Shown: positions 1 to 10,135, numbered from the stretch's first letter. The stretch: DNA of 64,000 bases from Lepus europaeus (GCF_033115175.1 NC_084835.1:101896448-101960447), one strand, 5' to 3'. A program made the numbers and translations. The notes: generated by a model not told the origin, from the sequence alone.

Positions 1-83
1 TATACACATAAACACTATACACACAAGCTTCAGGAAAAATAAATAAAATGTTTACTTCAGCTATTAAGTATTTGTACACAAAA

Positions 84-383
84 CTGGAATTGTGGTGTAA
101 CAGGTAAAGCCACTGCCATCCCATATGGGCACCAGTTCGAGTCTCAGTTGTTCAACTTCTGATCCTGTTCCCTGCTAATGAGTTGGGAAAGCAGAAGATA
201 GCTGAAGTGCTTGGACCCCTGCTACCAATGTGGAAGATGGAGAAGAAGCACCAGACTCCTGGCTTCAGCCTGGCCCAGCACTGGCTGTTGAGGCCATCTG
301 AGAAGTGAACCAGCAAATGGAAGATATCTCTCCCTCTAACTTTTTCAAATAAATAAATAAATAAGCTGTTAAAAAAAACAAAA
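84..383 (+). repeat. CSINE (lagomorph tRNA-derived SINE), diverged
   Basis: The head reads tgtggtgtaacaggtaaagc, followed by a B-box-like CAGTTCGAGTC, the usual body and an (AAAT)n tail near 345-362. It lies in MBD2 intron 1. The middle section has small deletions compared with other copies in the window. Confidence 0.85.
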
Positions 384-1378
384 AGTGTATACCTGATTTA
401 GCATACAGCAGGATGCTGGGTCTATCAGGGAACACAAGACAATCTCTGTAGAGCAATCAGGTCTATCTACAGCCAGCATTAGCCACATAACCACAAGTCT
501 TTGGATTTAACAGAGAAATGTAGTAACTATTTGCTTTATTCAGCAAGGACTTATTAAGAACTTTCTATATACTTCAGACTGTAATACTAAAGATTAAAAA
601 TGAACCGGACTCATACCCTGACTTTGAGGAGGTTAAGAATCTGATGGGCAAAAAAAACGACTTGCTAACCATTTACTAAAACAAATGTGGAAAGCAGTTT
701 ACAAAAGTGTCCTCAAAATGCCATAGGAGTTGCCCATTTCTGGTAGGGACCTCTGGAAAACGCTTAATGCATATTAAAGAAATGCATATCTGTTAAAAAT
801 ATTTTTAAAACATCCATCCTTACTGTATCTATGGATTCTCCCAGTGTCAAAGGAAAAGAAAACAAAGTGCAAGATTCAAAAAAAAGTTCAAAAGAGGATT
901 ATGTTCTTCCTCACATTTGTAAATGACAACGCTGTTCCAGACAAATGCTAACCACTCAATTTTTAAATCTAATTTTAAATTTTATTTCTTACTATCTGTA
1001 TTCACATACAGCTTATAGCTTATGTACCTCAAGTTCCCAAATAAACTTATATTATAATAAGAAAGATAGGGGAAAATCACGATTCACAGACATTGCTCAA
1101 ATTTCATTCTATTCCATACTTTTATCCTCCTTCCTTATGACATTTTAGTTTTCCAAAGCACCAGTGAAATTAAATAAAACTTCACTTTACAATTTTCCTA
1201 GTCATTTCTTAGTAGAAACTGCAAAGAATATTAAAATACCAATACAAGAGCTACACAGGGTATTAATATTTGAAGTCAAACTGAAAAGATGAATGAAATA
1301 TAAGAGTTGATGGTTTGTTTCTAATTCTCCATGCAGGTCTTGAGAAGACCTCAAACAAGTTAACAGGTTATGATTCCT
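384..1378. other. MBD2 intron 1, AT-rich unique sequence
   Basis: No coding signal or young repeat is visible. Around 540-680 the text resembles the common mammalian MIR/L2-type phrase (enlarged 'cttattaag...aatactaaagatt...ttgaggaggtt'), but it is too diverged to name with confidence. Confidence 0.4.
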
Positions 1379-1681
1379 GGGGCTGGCATTGTATCATAGC
1401 AGATACCCTCTACAGTGCCGGCATCCCATAAGGCCCTGGGTCTTGTCTAGACTGCTCCACATCCAATTCAGCTCCCTGCTCATGGCCTGGGAAAAGCAGA
1501 GGCAGACAGGCTAAGTGACTGAGCCTCTGCCACTCATGAGGGAGACAGGGATGAAGCTCCTGGCTCAGCTCTCATTGTTGCAGTCAAATGGGGAGTGAAC
1601 CAGCAGATGGAAGATTTCTCTTTCCCCCTCTCTTTGTGTAACTCTGACTTTCAAATAAATAAAAAATTTTACTATAAAAAA
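1379..1681 (+). repeat. CSINE, diverged
   Basis: The head GGGCTGGCATTGTATCATAGC, the body and a tail 'ctgactttcaaataaataaa' are all present, and a short A-rich run follows. Confidence 0.85.
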
Positions 1682-1730
1682 GTTATGATTCCCACTACCA
1701 AAAAAAAAAAAAAAAACTAAAAACAGGAGG

Positions 1731-2046
1731 CAGACACTTGGCTTAGCTGTTAAGACTTTGGGTTGGAATACTGGCATAACAAAGCAGAGTGCCTGGATTC
1801 AATGCCTGCCTCAGTTCCCATGCCAACTTCATGTTAACGTGCACCCTGGGAGGCAGCAGGTGATGGCTCAGGTGGCTGGGTCCCTGGGAGACCTGGATTG
1901 GATTCCCAGCTCCTGCCTGACCCAGCTTTCACCACAGCGGGCACCGAAAATGAACCAAAGATAGGAGCTCTCTCTGTCTTTGTCTCTTTCTCTCTCTCTC
2001 TCTTCTGTCTTATAAATGAATAAAATTTTAAATAAATTAAAATTCT
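1731..2046 (+). repeat. CSINE, older subfamily
   Basis: The head is of the 'acacttggcttagctgttaag' type, in which tgttaag replaces the usual gtaaagc. The body has 'caccctgggaggcagcaggtgatggctc' spread over 1840-1870. This older type is less similar to consensus than neighbouring copies and ends in an AT-rich tail. Confidence 0.8.
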
Positions 2047-2052
2047 AAAACA

Positions 2053-2372
2053 GGGGCCGGTGCTGTGGTATAGCGGTGAAGCCACCACCTGCAGTGCTGA
2101 CATCCCATGTGGGTGCCCACTTGAATCCCGGATGCTCCACTTCCGATCCAGCTCTCTGCTGTGGCCTGGGAAAGCAGCTGGAGGATGGCCCAAGTGCTTG
2201 GACTCCTGCACCCACTTAGGGGACCCAGAGGAAACTCTTGGCTCCTGGCTTCCGATCAGCCCAGCTCCGGCCGTTGCAGCTTTTTGGGGAGTGAACCAGC
2301 AGGTGGAGGACCTCTCTCTCTGCCTCTGTAACTCTGTCTTTCAAATAAATAAATAAATCTTTAAAAAAAAAA
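2053..2372 (+). repeat. CSINE, full length
   Basis: Complete from GGGGCCGGTGCTGTGG to the tail AAATAAATAAATAAATC and poly(A). It stands in tandem orientation with two other copies just upstream. Confidence 0.92.
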
Positions 2373-3459
2373 TTCCAAATAAAAAAGCATCACCTACTTT
2401 GCAAATCACCGACATTTGTTCCAATAATTAAAACCAAATTATGAAAAAAATTGACTATCTCACAGAACAAATTTTTAAGAGCAATGTGAAAAAAGAAAAA
2501 CCAGCTATCAACTGTTAGAGATTATTTTTAGAATGTATATGCATCAGTTCCTTTTGCGTTATGTGTTTCCTCTAATTCAGGTATTGTGGGTACTGTGGCA
2601 GGTGAGACTTTGCATGTCAGATTTCAAAAATCAGATGCAGACAGACAACAGTGTTGCACCTAACAAAAATTTCTCCAACAAATTACAAAAAGATGTGATA
2701 GTACTACTGAGGGGGAAATAACAGAGAGCACATCATTCCTGATCCAGGCTTCAATCAGGCAATATCAAGAGAAAAGACTAAAAGCACGCCAAACTCTCTA
2801 TTACACAATATGCTTGCTCTTAAGTAAACACTGGGTTTCTTTCTTTTCTCCAGCTAAAAACATTTTTTTAAAATGTTCTCTAGGGTACATTTCAACTGTA
2901 TATAAATTATGGAAGAAACAGAACTTTCTCCTGTAACCATATAAGTTTCTCAAAATCTCACTTAGCCTACAAGTTACAATTTGATCTCTTAATTAAAGTG
3001 AGAGTTTTTAAATGAAGATCTATAGCTTACTCCTTAGGAAATATGTTGCCTATCTGAAAATGTTTAAGAAATAACAAGGTTAATCCTAGGTTGGATACTC
3101 TCATATGAGAAAGGGGGGTGGGAGGTGGGAGAGAATAGAGTAGGGTGGAAGAGAATATATCTAAACACATCAATTACTAAGACTCCACAGAAAAATGCTA
3201 TTTCAATTGTTATTTACCACATTTGCCATTTCTTCCTTCCAGTGTTACATAAAACTGGAAGGTTATCCTTGGTACAATGATTTCATTATCAAATAAGGAG
3301 TTAAACTTTACCCTTTGACATCTTCAGGAAGCAAGTATAACAGTAAATAATTCACATTATTTTAGTGGCACAACAAGCTCCATAAAGGGGATTAGGCATA
3401 AAGTGCTGCAATATTTAAGACTACAAATAGGAATCCTTGTGCCAGGCAGCAGAGCATAG
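2373..3459. other. MBD2 intron 1, unrecognised sequence
   Basis: AT-rich. The only local oddity is a G-rich run (aaggggggtgggaggtggga) near 3111-3130. No coding or repeat signal is recognised. Confidence 0.4.
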
Positions 3460-3600
3460 TAAGAGTTCTGGAGCTAAACCATCTGCTTCAGGATTCTAAC
3501 TCTGCACTTACATGCGGTGCTCTCTGGAGTGTATTACTTAACTTCCCTGTGCTAACTCCCCATTGGCAAAATGAATATTATTGTACATATCTCATAGGGA
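3460..3600 (+). repeat. MIR-like ancient SINE
   Basis: The order 'gagctaaacc...tctaactctgcacttac...ttacttaacttccctgtgc...cattggcaaaatgaatatt...tctcatagggattt' follows the MIR consensus. It is strongly diverged, as expected for an ancient mammalian repeat. Confidence 0.65.
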
Positions 3601-3617
3601 TTTAAGGATCCAATATG

Positions 3618-3869
3618 GGGGCCTGTGCTGTGGAGTGACAGGTAAAGCCACTGCCTGAATTGCTAGCATCCCATATGGGTGCAGGTTCAAGTCCCGGCTG
3701 CTCCACTTCCAATCCAGCTCTCTGCTATGCCGTGGGAAAGCAGTAGAGGATGGCTCAAGTGCTTGGGCCCCTGCACCCGCGTGGGAGACCCGGAAGAAGC
3801 TCCTGGCTTTGGATTGGCGCAGCTCCAGCCATTGTGGCCATCTGGGGAGTGAACCGGTGGATGAAGACC

Positions 3870-3900
<31 letters not shown>

Positions 3901-3949
3901 GCCTCTCCTCTGTCTTTCAAATAAAATAAATAAATCTTTAAAAAAGAAA
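3618..3949 (+). repeat. CSINE with 14-bp target-site duplication
   Basis: The element is flanked by perfect direct repeats aaggatccaatatg at 3604-3617 and 3950-3963, the mark of L1-machinery insertion. A (CT)n run near 3873-3901 precedes the (AAAT)n tail. Confidence 0.95.
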
Positions 3950-3963
3950 AAGGATCCAATATG

Positions 3964-6183
3964 ATAATTCATGTAACGCATTCAGCAAAATAGTACTAAT
4001 AGCTGCCAAACTTCTGAGAATTCTGAGACATAAAGTTAAGGTACACAAACCCCCATGCTATATTCTATACTATATAATCAAAGAAATTCAAATGCCAATC
4101 TCTTCCTTGTGTCTTTCCAATACAAGCATCTTTTTTACTCTTTTCATTATACATATCATATTCAAAATCCCACGGGGAAAAAGGGTCTTCTATCCTTCTA
4201 CAGTACCCTACTAATGATGAAAATTAGAAACCTGAAAATGCTTAGCCTTAAAAACTATCTTGCCAGTTTTATTCCAACAGAGAATCACAGGTAAAAAAAA
4301 TAAAGCGAAAACTAAAAAGTCATTTAAGGCTTGTTTTCCAAAATTTATTGTAATACCAACTGATAAACATTTTGCGTCCATGTGTTCAGCACTGTGTCTA
4401 CAAAAGAAGGAAGACAGCTAGGTGAGACAACCACAGGAAATATGGGAGTATGAAAGCACTACATGGGGATATCAGGTTTAACTATACAGGAATAACCAGA
4501 GAAAATTACTATGGTGAAGGCCTTAACACAAATATCTAAGAACCTGGAGAAGGTTTTGGTTTTTGTTTGTAAGGCAGGGAGGGGAGGGTGTTTGGCTGAA
4601 CTCTGACATTCTCAATGATTCAGAACTCATGCCCTCAGGCATTATACTCAAGGTACCACTGTCACTCACCACAGGGTCAAAATGAAGTAAACAACTCCAG
4701 ATGGCTTAACCCCTAAGCTCTGTATTGCCTTCTCTAGAAACTTCTATCTTATCAATATAACTTATGATGTTACAGCCCTCAATTATGTGAGTCTCAGATC
4801 AAGAAGGTGAAATTTTTCAGTCTTTCTGGATATACCTGCTCCCTGTGATTATTCAATTCCCTGTTCTTGCTGTACCTTTTTCCAGAAGTGATCAGGTACA
4901 AATTATAATTTTGATGAGTCAAAAATATTTATTATTATGTTTCTAATATCCAAATGATATTTTATGACAGCAGCTATAATAGTTTACTGTGATTCCCAGA
5001 TCTTTCACTCAAGTTATAACCAAGAGTCTAGAACCCAACCCAACAAGTTTAAACTTGGTCAAAAAGGCATGAGACAGTAGCTAAAGGAGCCTATGGAAAA
5101 GAAAATGTCAGGCAGCCAATATCATGCAAGGAACCCAAGACTAGACTGTCAGGATTCAAGCAGACTAGTTAGAAAATTATCATTCAAATAAGGAGTTCAA
5201 ATGATGGCAATGGACTTTTTCAGAAATTAAACCAATGGATCCAATACTTTATCAGAGCACAGCCTTCCAAAACACAGAATTAATAATAATATACGAACTG
5301 CCACAACACTATCAGTTATCCTGACAGAGAGCATAATTACATTGCTTAACTGGCAACTAGAGGGCACACCTTCCTACTAAAACTCGGCAGCGTCAGCATG
5401 GAGCCAAGACATACGCTACCAAAGCCTGAGACTTCCTCAGTGAGCTTAATTTCAGTCCAATTAATAAATAGCAGGCACACCCTACGTTCACAGGCACAGA
5501 TTTGTTTAAGTTAATCTCCCCAGGGGCAGGCTAATTCAGAAGTTAGCATTATTAGAATCTTTGTGAATAACTGGGTGCAGGTGTTCACAATACCAAAGGG
5601 AGAATCAATTCTGAATCCACCTGTCAACAGATAAGTGCTCTTTAGTGGGCAACTGTTTGTTTTTCTTAAGGGTAGAGTTATATGAGACACTACTATGTAA
5701 AATAGTGACACTGTGGGTTGAAAAACAATTTGTCCTCCTTTAAAATAAGTAGATAACAACCATTACTCATCACAGAAAGCTAAAGTCACAAGTCAAAGGA
5801 ACTACTGTGTCACAACTATCCTACACTACCTAACATGTATCCTAATCTAACTTCTGAGAAAGGAATAAAAACTGGATGCTACAATCCTGCACAGTAACTA
5901 ACACTTTGTAGGTACTCAATAAGCAAGACAATACTCCTTACAGCTCTAAACTAAACACATGGGGTACAAATCTGTTCAATGTGTCCTTTCCATTTCACTT
6001 TGCACAAACAAGTAAAAGGCAAATAGGCTGCAGCATTTCATAAAAACTTTCAGTGCACAGATTACTTATACTGGTTTGCAATTTGCCTCTACACGAACTT
6101 GCTTAGAAAGTCTGTTTCTAAGTGATCATATCATTCTACCATAAAATATCTACTGAGTTTGTATAAAAAAATTTCACACTTAG
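3964..6183. other. MBD2 intron 1, long repeat-poor stretch
   Basis: About 2.2 kb without a young repeat. The text near 5880-5930 ('aacactttgtaggtactcaataa') resembles an L2/MIR end. No exon of MBD2 is found here: the expected exon 2 start (SPSGKKFRSKP) does not appear in any minus-strand frame of the window. Confidence 0.45.
5353..5367 (+). promoter_or_regulatory. Possible CTCF-type site
   Basis: GCAACTAGAGGGCAC differs by one base from the core form CCACTAGAGGGCAC of the CTCF motif. It lies in MBD2 intron 1, about 3.9 kb inside exon 1. A single motif match is weak evidence for occupancy. Confidence 0.3.
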
Positions 6184-6393
6184 AGGCCGGCACTGTGGTT
6201 TAACGGGTAAAGCCGGCGCCTGTGACGCTATACCGTATGTGTGCCGGTTCATATCCCAGCTGCTCTAGCTCCCTGTTAACGGACTGGGAAAAGCAGCAGA
6301 AAATGGCGCAAGTGTTTGGGCCCCTGCCACTTATGTGGGAAACCTGGAAAAAGCTCAGGGTTTCAGCCTGGCCCAGCCCTAGCCATTGTAGCC
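6184..6393 (+). repeat. CSINE whose tail is replaced by a minisatellite
   Basis: The head GAGGCCGGCACTGTGGTTTAAC and body are intact to 'ccattgtagcc'. The normal CT-rich/AAAT tail is absent, and the downstream sequence is the tandem array described next. Confidence 0.88.
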
Positions 6394-6720
6394 ACTTGGG
6401 AAGTGAACCAGCAGACAGAACGTGTGTGTGTGTGACTTGGGAAGTGAACCGGCAGACAGAACGTGTATGTGTGTGTGTGTGTGTGTGTATGACTTTGGAA
6501 GTGAACCAGCAGACAGAACGTGTATGTGTGTGACTTGGGAAGTGAACCGGCAGACAGAACATGTGTGTGTGTGTGTGTGTGTATGACTTTGGAAGTGAAC
6601 CAGCAGACAGAACGTGTGTGTGTGTGTGTGTGTGTGACTTTGGAAGTGAATCAGCAGACAGAACGTGTGTGTGACTTGGGAAGTGAATCAGCAGACAGAA
6701 TGTGTGTGTGTATGTGTTAA
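6394..6720 (+). repeat. Minisatellite derived from CSINE tail, 7 units
   Basis: Seven units of about 37-57 bp start at 6394, 6435, 6492, 6533, 6586, 6637 and 6674. Each is a CSINE 3' piece (ACTTGGGAAGTGAACCAGC then AGACAGAA) followed by a (GT)n run of variable length. Units 2 and 4 carry CCGGC, while 3 and 5 carry ACTTTGG with CCAGC, so units 2-3 and 4-5 look like two copies of a dimer. Confidence 0.93.
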
Positions 6721-6906
6721 ATGACCATAAATCTAGATGTGTTATTAATAGACTTTCTGAAGTAATTTTCCAGCTACTACAAATAAACCAAACAAAAAGC
6801 TATGCAATAACCTAAAGTTACTGCAAAAACGTCAACTCAAAACCAATTAAACTATATCCCGGGAGAACCGTCACAAGGATTAAAATTCAAATTTTAAGAT
6901 GTTCCA
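6721..6906. other. Short unique spacer in MBD2 intron 1
   Basis: AT-rich spacer between the minisatellite and the next CSINE. It contains the left duplication aagatgttcca (from about 6897). Confidence 0.4.
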
Positions 6907-7248
6907 GGGCCGGCGCTGTGGCACAGTACGTTAATCCTCTGCCTGTGGCACCGGCATCCCATGTGGGTGCCGGTTCTAGTCCCGGCGGCTCCTCTTCCAA
7001 TCTCGCTCTCTGCTATGGCCAGGGAAAGCAGTAGAAGATGGCCCAAGCCCTTGGGCCCCTGCACCCACGTGGGAGACCAGGAAGAAGCTCCTGGCTCCTG
7101 GCTTCGGATCAGCTCAGCTCCAGCCATTGCGGCCATTTAGGGAGTGAACCAGTGGACGGAAGACCTTTCTCTCTGTCTCTCCCTCTCATTGTCTGTAACT
7201 CTACCTCTCAAATAAATAAATCTTTAAAAAAAAAAAAAAAAAAAAAAA
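6907..7248 (+). repeat. CSINE, full length with long poly(A)
   Basis: Head CAGGGCCGGCGCTGTGGCAC, body, tail AAATAAATAAATC and a run of about 24 A. The near-perfect duplication aagatgYtcca (about 6897 and 7249) shows a retrotransposition event with little decay. Confidence 0.94.
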
Positions 7249-7571
7249 AGATGCTCCACTGAGAGTGGAGTGGTCACCTATTCCTCAAGGAGTTCAACTC
7301 CAGACAGAATATTCTTGTCAAATATCACTGCCTATAAGGCACCAGCAGACAGCTCACAGAAGGCCATGCAGACTGCCTGCTCAGAACGGAAATAAAAGTT
7401 GCTGTTGATGAAACAATCTACAAACGAAAGCTGTGAACAGCACTAAGTGAACTTGAGAGAAGCAATTATATTTTTACCACAATAACATACTTAGCATGAA
7501 ATCGAATATTTAAGGATGAGGAAATACAAAACAACAGAATCTGCTTTCATATTTCTAAGTTTTTCAATTTA
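7249..7571. other. MBD2 intron 1, unique sequence
   Basis: No repeat or gene is recognised. It lies in the part of intron 1 where human MBD2 hosts an H/ACA snoRNA. No clear two-hairpin structure was found here by eye. Confidence 0.35.
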
Positions 7572-7895
7572 TTTTTTTTTTAAGATTTATTTATTTGAAA
7601 GAGTTACAGAGAGGGAGAGAAAGAGCGAGCGAGCGAGCTTCCATCCGCTGGTTCACTCCCCAAATGGCCAAGCAGCCAGGGCTGAGCAAAGCTGAAGTCA
7701 GAAGCCAGGAGTTCCACTGGGGTCTCCCATGTGGGTAGCAGAGGTGCAAACACCTGGGCCATCTTTTGCTGCTTTCTCGGGCCATTAGCAGGGAGCTAGA
7801 TTGGAAATGGAGCAGTCCAGATACGAACAGGAACCCACATGGGATGCCCGCGACACAGGCAGCGGCTTTACCCATAGAGCCACAACACCAACTCC
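7572..7895 (-). repeat. CSINE, full length, minus strand
   Basis: Reads from poly(T) and TTTATTTATTTGAAAGAG through the reversed body to 'ccacaacaccaactcc'. It contains an unusual (GAGC)n patch near 7622-7638. Confidence 0.9.
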
Positions 7896-8309
7896 TTACT
7901 TAAGATTTCAAGAGGAGTGGTCTCAGATCAAGTGAAAAATGTCCTAATGCAACACCGCTTCAATTTTTTTTTTACTTGAAGAAGTGAGATTCATTTACTG
8001 AAACTCCTCCATGTATTTGAGCAACCATCAGAAACAAGTGCACCTTGACATGCTGCACCAACAGCGACACATACTTGTGCGGATTTATCACTTAGGGAGT
8101 GGAGTTTTCTTGTTGTTAAACCGTTGAAATCTATTTAAGAGTATTCCCAGTGCTTAAGCATTGCACTGCATGCACACAGGAACATTTTCCCAGGGATAAT
8201 GTATTATCCTACATGATGACATAAGACAGGAAATCCTTCGTAACACTACTGCAATGGCTAAATGGCTGACGACTGGCTCCAAAACCCAGACACGTTTCCT
8301 GAAAAATGC

Positions 8310-8440
8310 TTCTGTCAGTCCACAAGCACAGTCCTCCAAAGCACTGACTACAACATCATTATATTCTCCTCTATAGATGGGATGGCTTCTAAGAAAACTT
8401 AGTCTGTTTATAACTCCACTGTTACCAGCCACAGACACTT
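8310..8440 (-). ncRNA. Candidate H/ACA snoRNA in MBD2 intron 1 (SNORA37-like position)
   Basis: Known fact: the human MBD2 gene hosts the H/ACA snoRNA SNORA37 in its 5' part, so an orthologue is expected in this intron on the same strand. Seen here: a segment of about 130 nt on the minus strand with a possible lower stem GTGGCT/AGCCAT (8432-8427 with 8387-8382), ANANNA-type H-box candidates (AGAGGA, AGAATA) near 8362-8371, a CAGT/ACTG stem (8346-8343 with 8319-8316) and an ACA at 8315-8313 followed by three bases. The hairpins are short and the pseudouridylation pockets are not convincing by eye. Identity rests mostly on location. Confidence 0.33.
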
Positions 8441-8540
8441 TGGGGAGCTGACTGGGTTATACAGGCTGAGGCCACAAACAGCAAGACCAAAGGACTGCAC
8501 GATCACAGGAAGGCTAAACATCGCGACTCATGTAAACCAG

Positions 8541-8755
8541 GATTTCTCCACCCCAGCATCGGTGGCGACACTCGGGGCCAGATCACTCTGCTGGGGACCG
8601 TCCCCAGCGGAATACGCGTAGGACACCATCTCTATCTAGCCTCTACTCACAGGATGCCAGGAACCCCTCCCCAGGTGTGAGAACCAAAAATACCTGCAGA
8701 CATTGCCAAGTGTTCCCTGGGGGGGCGAATGACGGGCTGGGGGGCTATCAACAAA
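8541..8755 (+). mobile_element. Ancient hAT-type non-autonomous DNA transposon (MER-type)
   Basis: The order 'ttctccaccccagcatcggtggcgac...tagcctctactcacaggatgccag...gtgagaaccaaaaatacctgcagacattgccaagtgttccctgg' matches a widespread mammalian medium-reiterated element. A second copy in the same orientation is at 52347-52566. The exact family name was not verified. Confidence 0.6.
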
Positions 8756-9245
8756 GTAACAAAGGCTCCGCAACACCAGGGGAGTTACAAGAAAACTTGA
8801 GGCATTCCAAGCGGCCGCTTCCCGTGAAAACTTTCTGGGGGCCCACGAAGCAACCTAACCCTCGCTGCTGCGCGGAGCTAATTCTTCCACATGTGCATGA
8901 TTAAACACTCCTGCGATGATGAATCTAGGACAGGCCAGGACAGGAGCCAACAGCGGCTGGGTTTTATAGTTTCGATGAATTACACCTTCTTTTAACCCTT
9001 CCGTGGACAACTCCTCCCGACCAGAAGAGCCCACGCACTGCACACCAAACCACTGTTCGTGACCCCTCCGGCACGCGACGCCGGGGCCGACTCCCACCCG
9101 AGGGTTCACACCCCTCACCGCCCGGCCAGCCTGCCCTGCACACACATCCCCCCGGGCCCCTCGGGGACCCCCGGCCCAGGCCAGCTCCTGACCCTTGACC
9201 CCGGGCTGACCCCGCCGCCCCCTCCCCCCCGCCCCAGGGCGGTAC

Positions 9246-9454
9246 CTGAAGTAGTAGACATCGCTCTTGCCGGCACTGAGCCCAGATTTTCGGATCACTT
9301 CCTCCTTCTTCCATCCGGGGGGGAGGGCCGGGCAGTCCATCCTCTTCCCGCTCTCCGTGGCCCGGGGTCCCCTGGGCCCCGGCCCCGCGCTCCCCGACGG
9401 GAAAGGGACCGGCTCCCGCCGGGGGGCGCCGCCGCCACCGCTGCTGCCGCCGCT

Positions 9455-9486
<32 letters not shown>

Positions 9487-9805
9487 CGCCGCCAAGGCCG
9501 CTGCCGCCACTCGGGGGACGGCCGCGGCCCCGGCCCCGGCCCCGGCCCCGTCCCCGGCCACGGCCCCGGCCCCGGCCACGGCCACAGACGCCGCCGCCCC
9601 GGCCCGCCTGCTTCCACCGCCCCCGGCCACGGCCGCCGCCCCGAGCGCCTTCCCTGCGCACGCCGCTCACCGGGGACGGGGCGAGCGCGCTGCCCTGGCC
9701 CCCCTGCTCTATGGCGGAGTCGCCGCCAGCGCCGCTGCCGCCCGCTGCGCTCTCCCCCTCCTCCTGCTCCGGGCAGCAGCGGCCTCCCCCCGGGTGCGCG
9801 CGCAT
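9246..9805 (-). CDS. MBD2: Methyl-CpG-binding domain protein 2, exon 1 (partial gene)
   Basis: MBD2 binds methylated CpG in the nucleus and recruits the NuRD (Mi-2) deacetylase/remodelling complex. Exon 1 encodes 186 codons plus two bases. Residues 1-50 are Gly/Ser/Glu-rich; about 51-98 form a long Arg-Gly repeat, the RGG-type region methylated by PRMTs; about 99-127 are Gly-rich. At 156 begins MDCPALPPGWKKEEVIRKSG, the start of the MBD fold, which breaks off at SDVYYF. The donor follows directly (minus strand CAG|GTACCG, GT at 9245-9244). The phase-2 break AG| completes to Ser, as in the known SPSGKK continuation. The start at 9805 matches the family N-terminus MRAHPGGG. The second Met (codon 156, bases 9340-9338) corresponds to the start of the short isoform MBD2b, human residue 150. 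The six extra residues lie in the Gly tract. The remaining exons are outside the window; the frame that stays open past the donor to 8855 is intronic. Confidence 0.96.
9455..9490 (-). repeat. GCC/GGC triplet repeat in MBD2 exon 1
   Basis: On the plus strand there are ten GCC units (9455-9484), then GTC and further GCC. Read in the gene they are GGC glycine codons interrupted by one GAC (Asp). The tract makes this glycine run longer than the human one I know. Such near-pure CGG/GCC tracts are prone to length change. Confidence 0.9.
9521..9587 (-). repeat. GGGGCC-like hexanucleotide repeat encoding Arg-Gly
   Basis: The plus strand is a run of cggccc/cggcca units. The coding (minus) strand is therefore closely spaced GGGG runs able to form G-quadruplexes. 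It encodes the alternating Arg-Gly part of MBD2. Confidence 0.85.
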
Positions 9806-9915
9806 CCAGCCCCCTCCCCAGCCGGCGCTGCGCTTCTTCCGTAACCGAGCCCTTGGAATCCCGGAGACCCGCCCCGCCCGCAGCGCGGCGCGCGGGGTAC
9901 GCGCGCAAGCATCAT
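9709..9915 (-). other. Upstream reading frame overlapping the MBD2 start
   Basis: If transcription starts upstream of 9915, the first AUGs met by ribosomes are the tandem ATGATG at 9915-9910. The first opens a 68-codon frame, not in frame with MBD2, that runs past the main AUG at 9805 and stops at 9709. Its own start context is weak (T at -3). It would lower initiation at the long MBD2 form. No evidence of protein conservation is available. Confidence 0.35.
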
Positions 9916-10135
9916 AGAGCGGGCGCGCACAGAGCGGCCCTCCCGCCCGGGGCGTGGCCCCGGCCGCCGCCTCTTAGGTCCTCCAAGCGTTCCGAGCGCC
10001 CATCTTGTCTCCGCCCCCTCGGGGACACGCCCCCCCAGGCCGCCCCGGCTCCGCCCCCGGCCGCGCCCTTCCGGCCCCGCCCCCCGGGACGCGCCGAGCC
10101 CGGAAGGCCGGTCGGGCTCTGAGTCACTGGGGACC
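9806..10135 (-). promoter_or_regulatory. MBD2 promoter and 5' UTR (TATA-less)
   Basis: No TATA box is seen. GC boxes of the CCGCCCC type occur near 10011-10019, 10049-10057 and 10074-10086. An ETS-like CCGGAAG lies at 10100-10106 and an AP-1-like TGAGTCA at 10120-10126. On the minus strand a YY1-like CAAGATGGGCGC lies around 9997-10008. YY1-type sites commonly sit just downstream of the start of transcription, so initiation near 10010-10050 is my inference; no transcript data are available. Confidence 0.6.

Larger units (their letters stand above)
9050..10135. promoter_or_regulatory. CpG island at the MBD2 5' end
   Basis: GC and CpG content rises abruptly near 9050 and drops after about 10135, against AT-rich surroundings. 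The island covers the promoter, the 5' UTR, exon 1 and the first part of intron 1. This is typical of a housekeeping promoter. Confidence 0.93.

Noticed and set aside
6394-6720. Regularly spaced repeats that superficially look like a CRISPR array.
   Set aside because: The 'spacers' are all (GT)n of varying length and the repeats are SINE sequence in a mammalian intron.
8855-9245. MBD2 exon 1 reading frame stays open well past the donor (to 8855).
   Set aside because: A good GT donor in the correct phase at 9245 and the match of the family sequence up to YYF show that the rest is intron. An intron-retained form is possible but has no support here.
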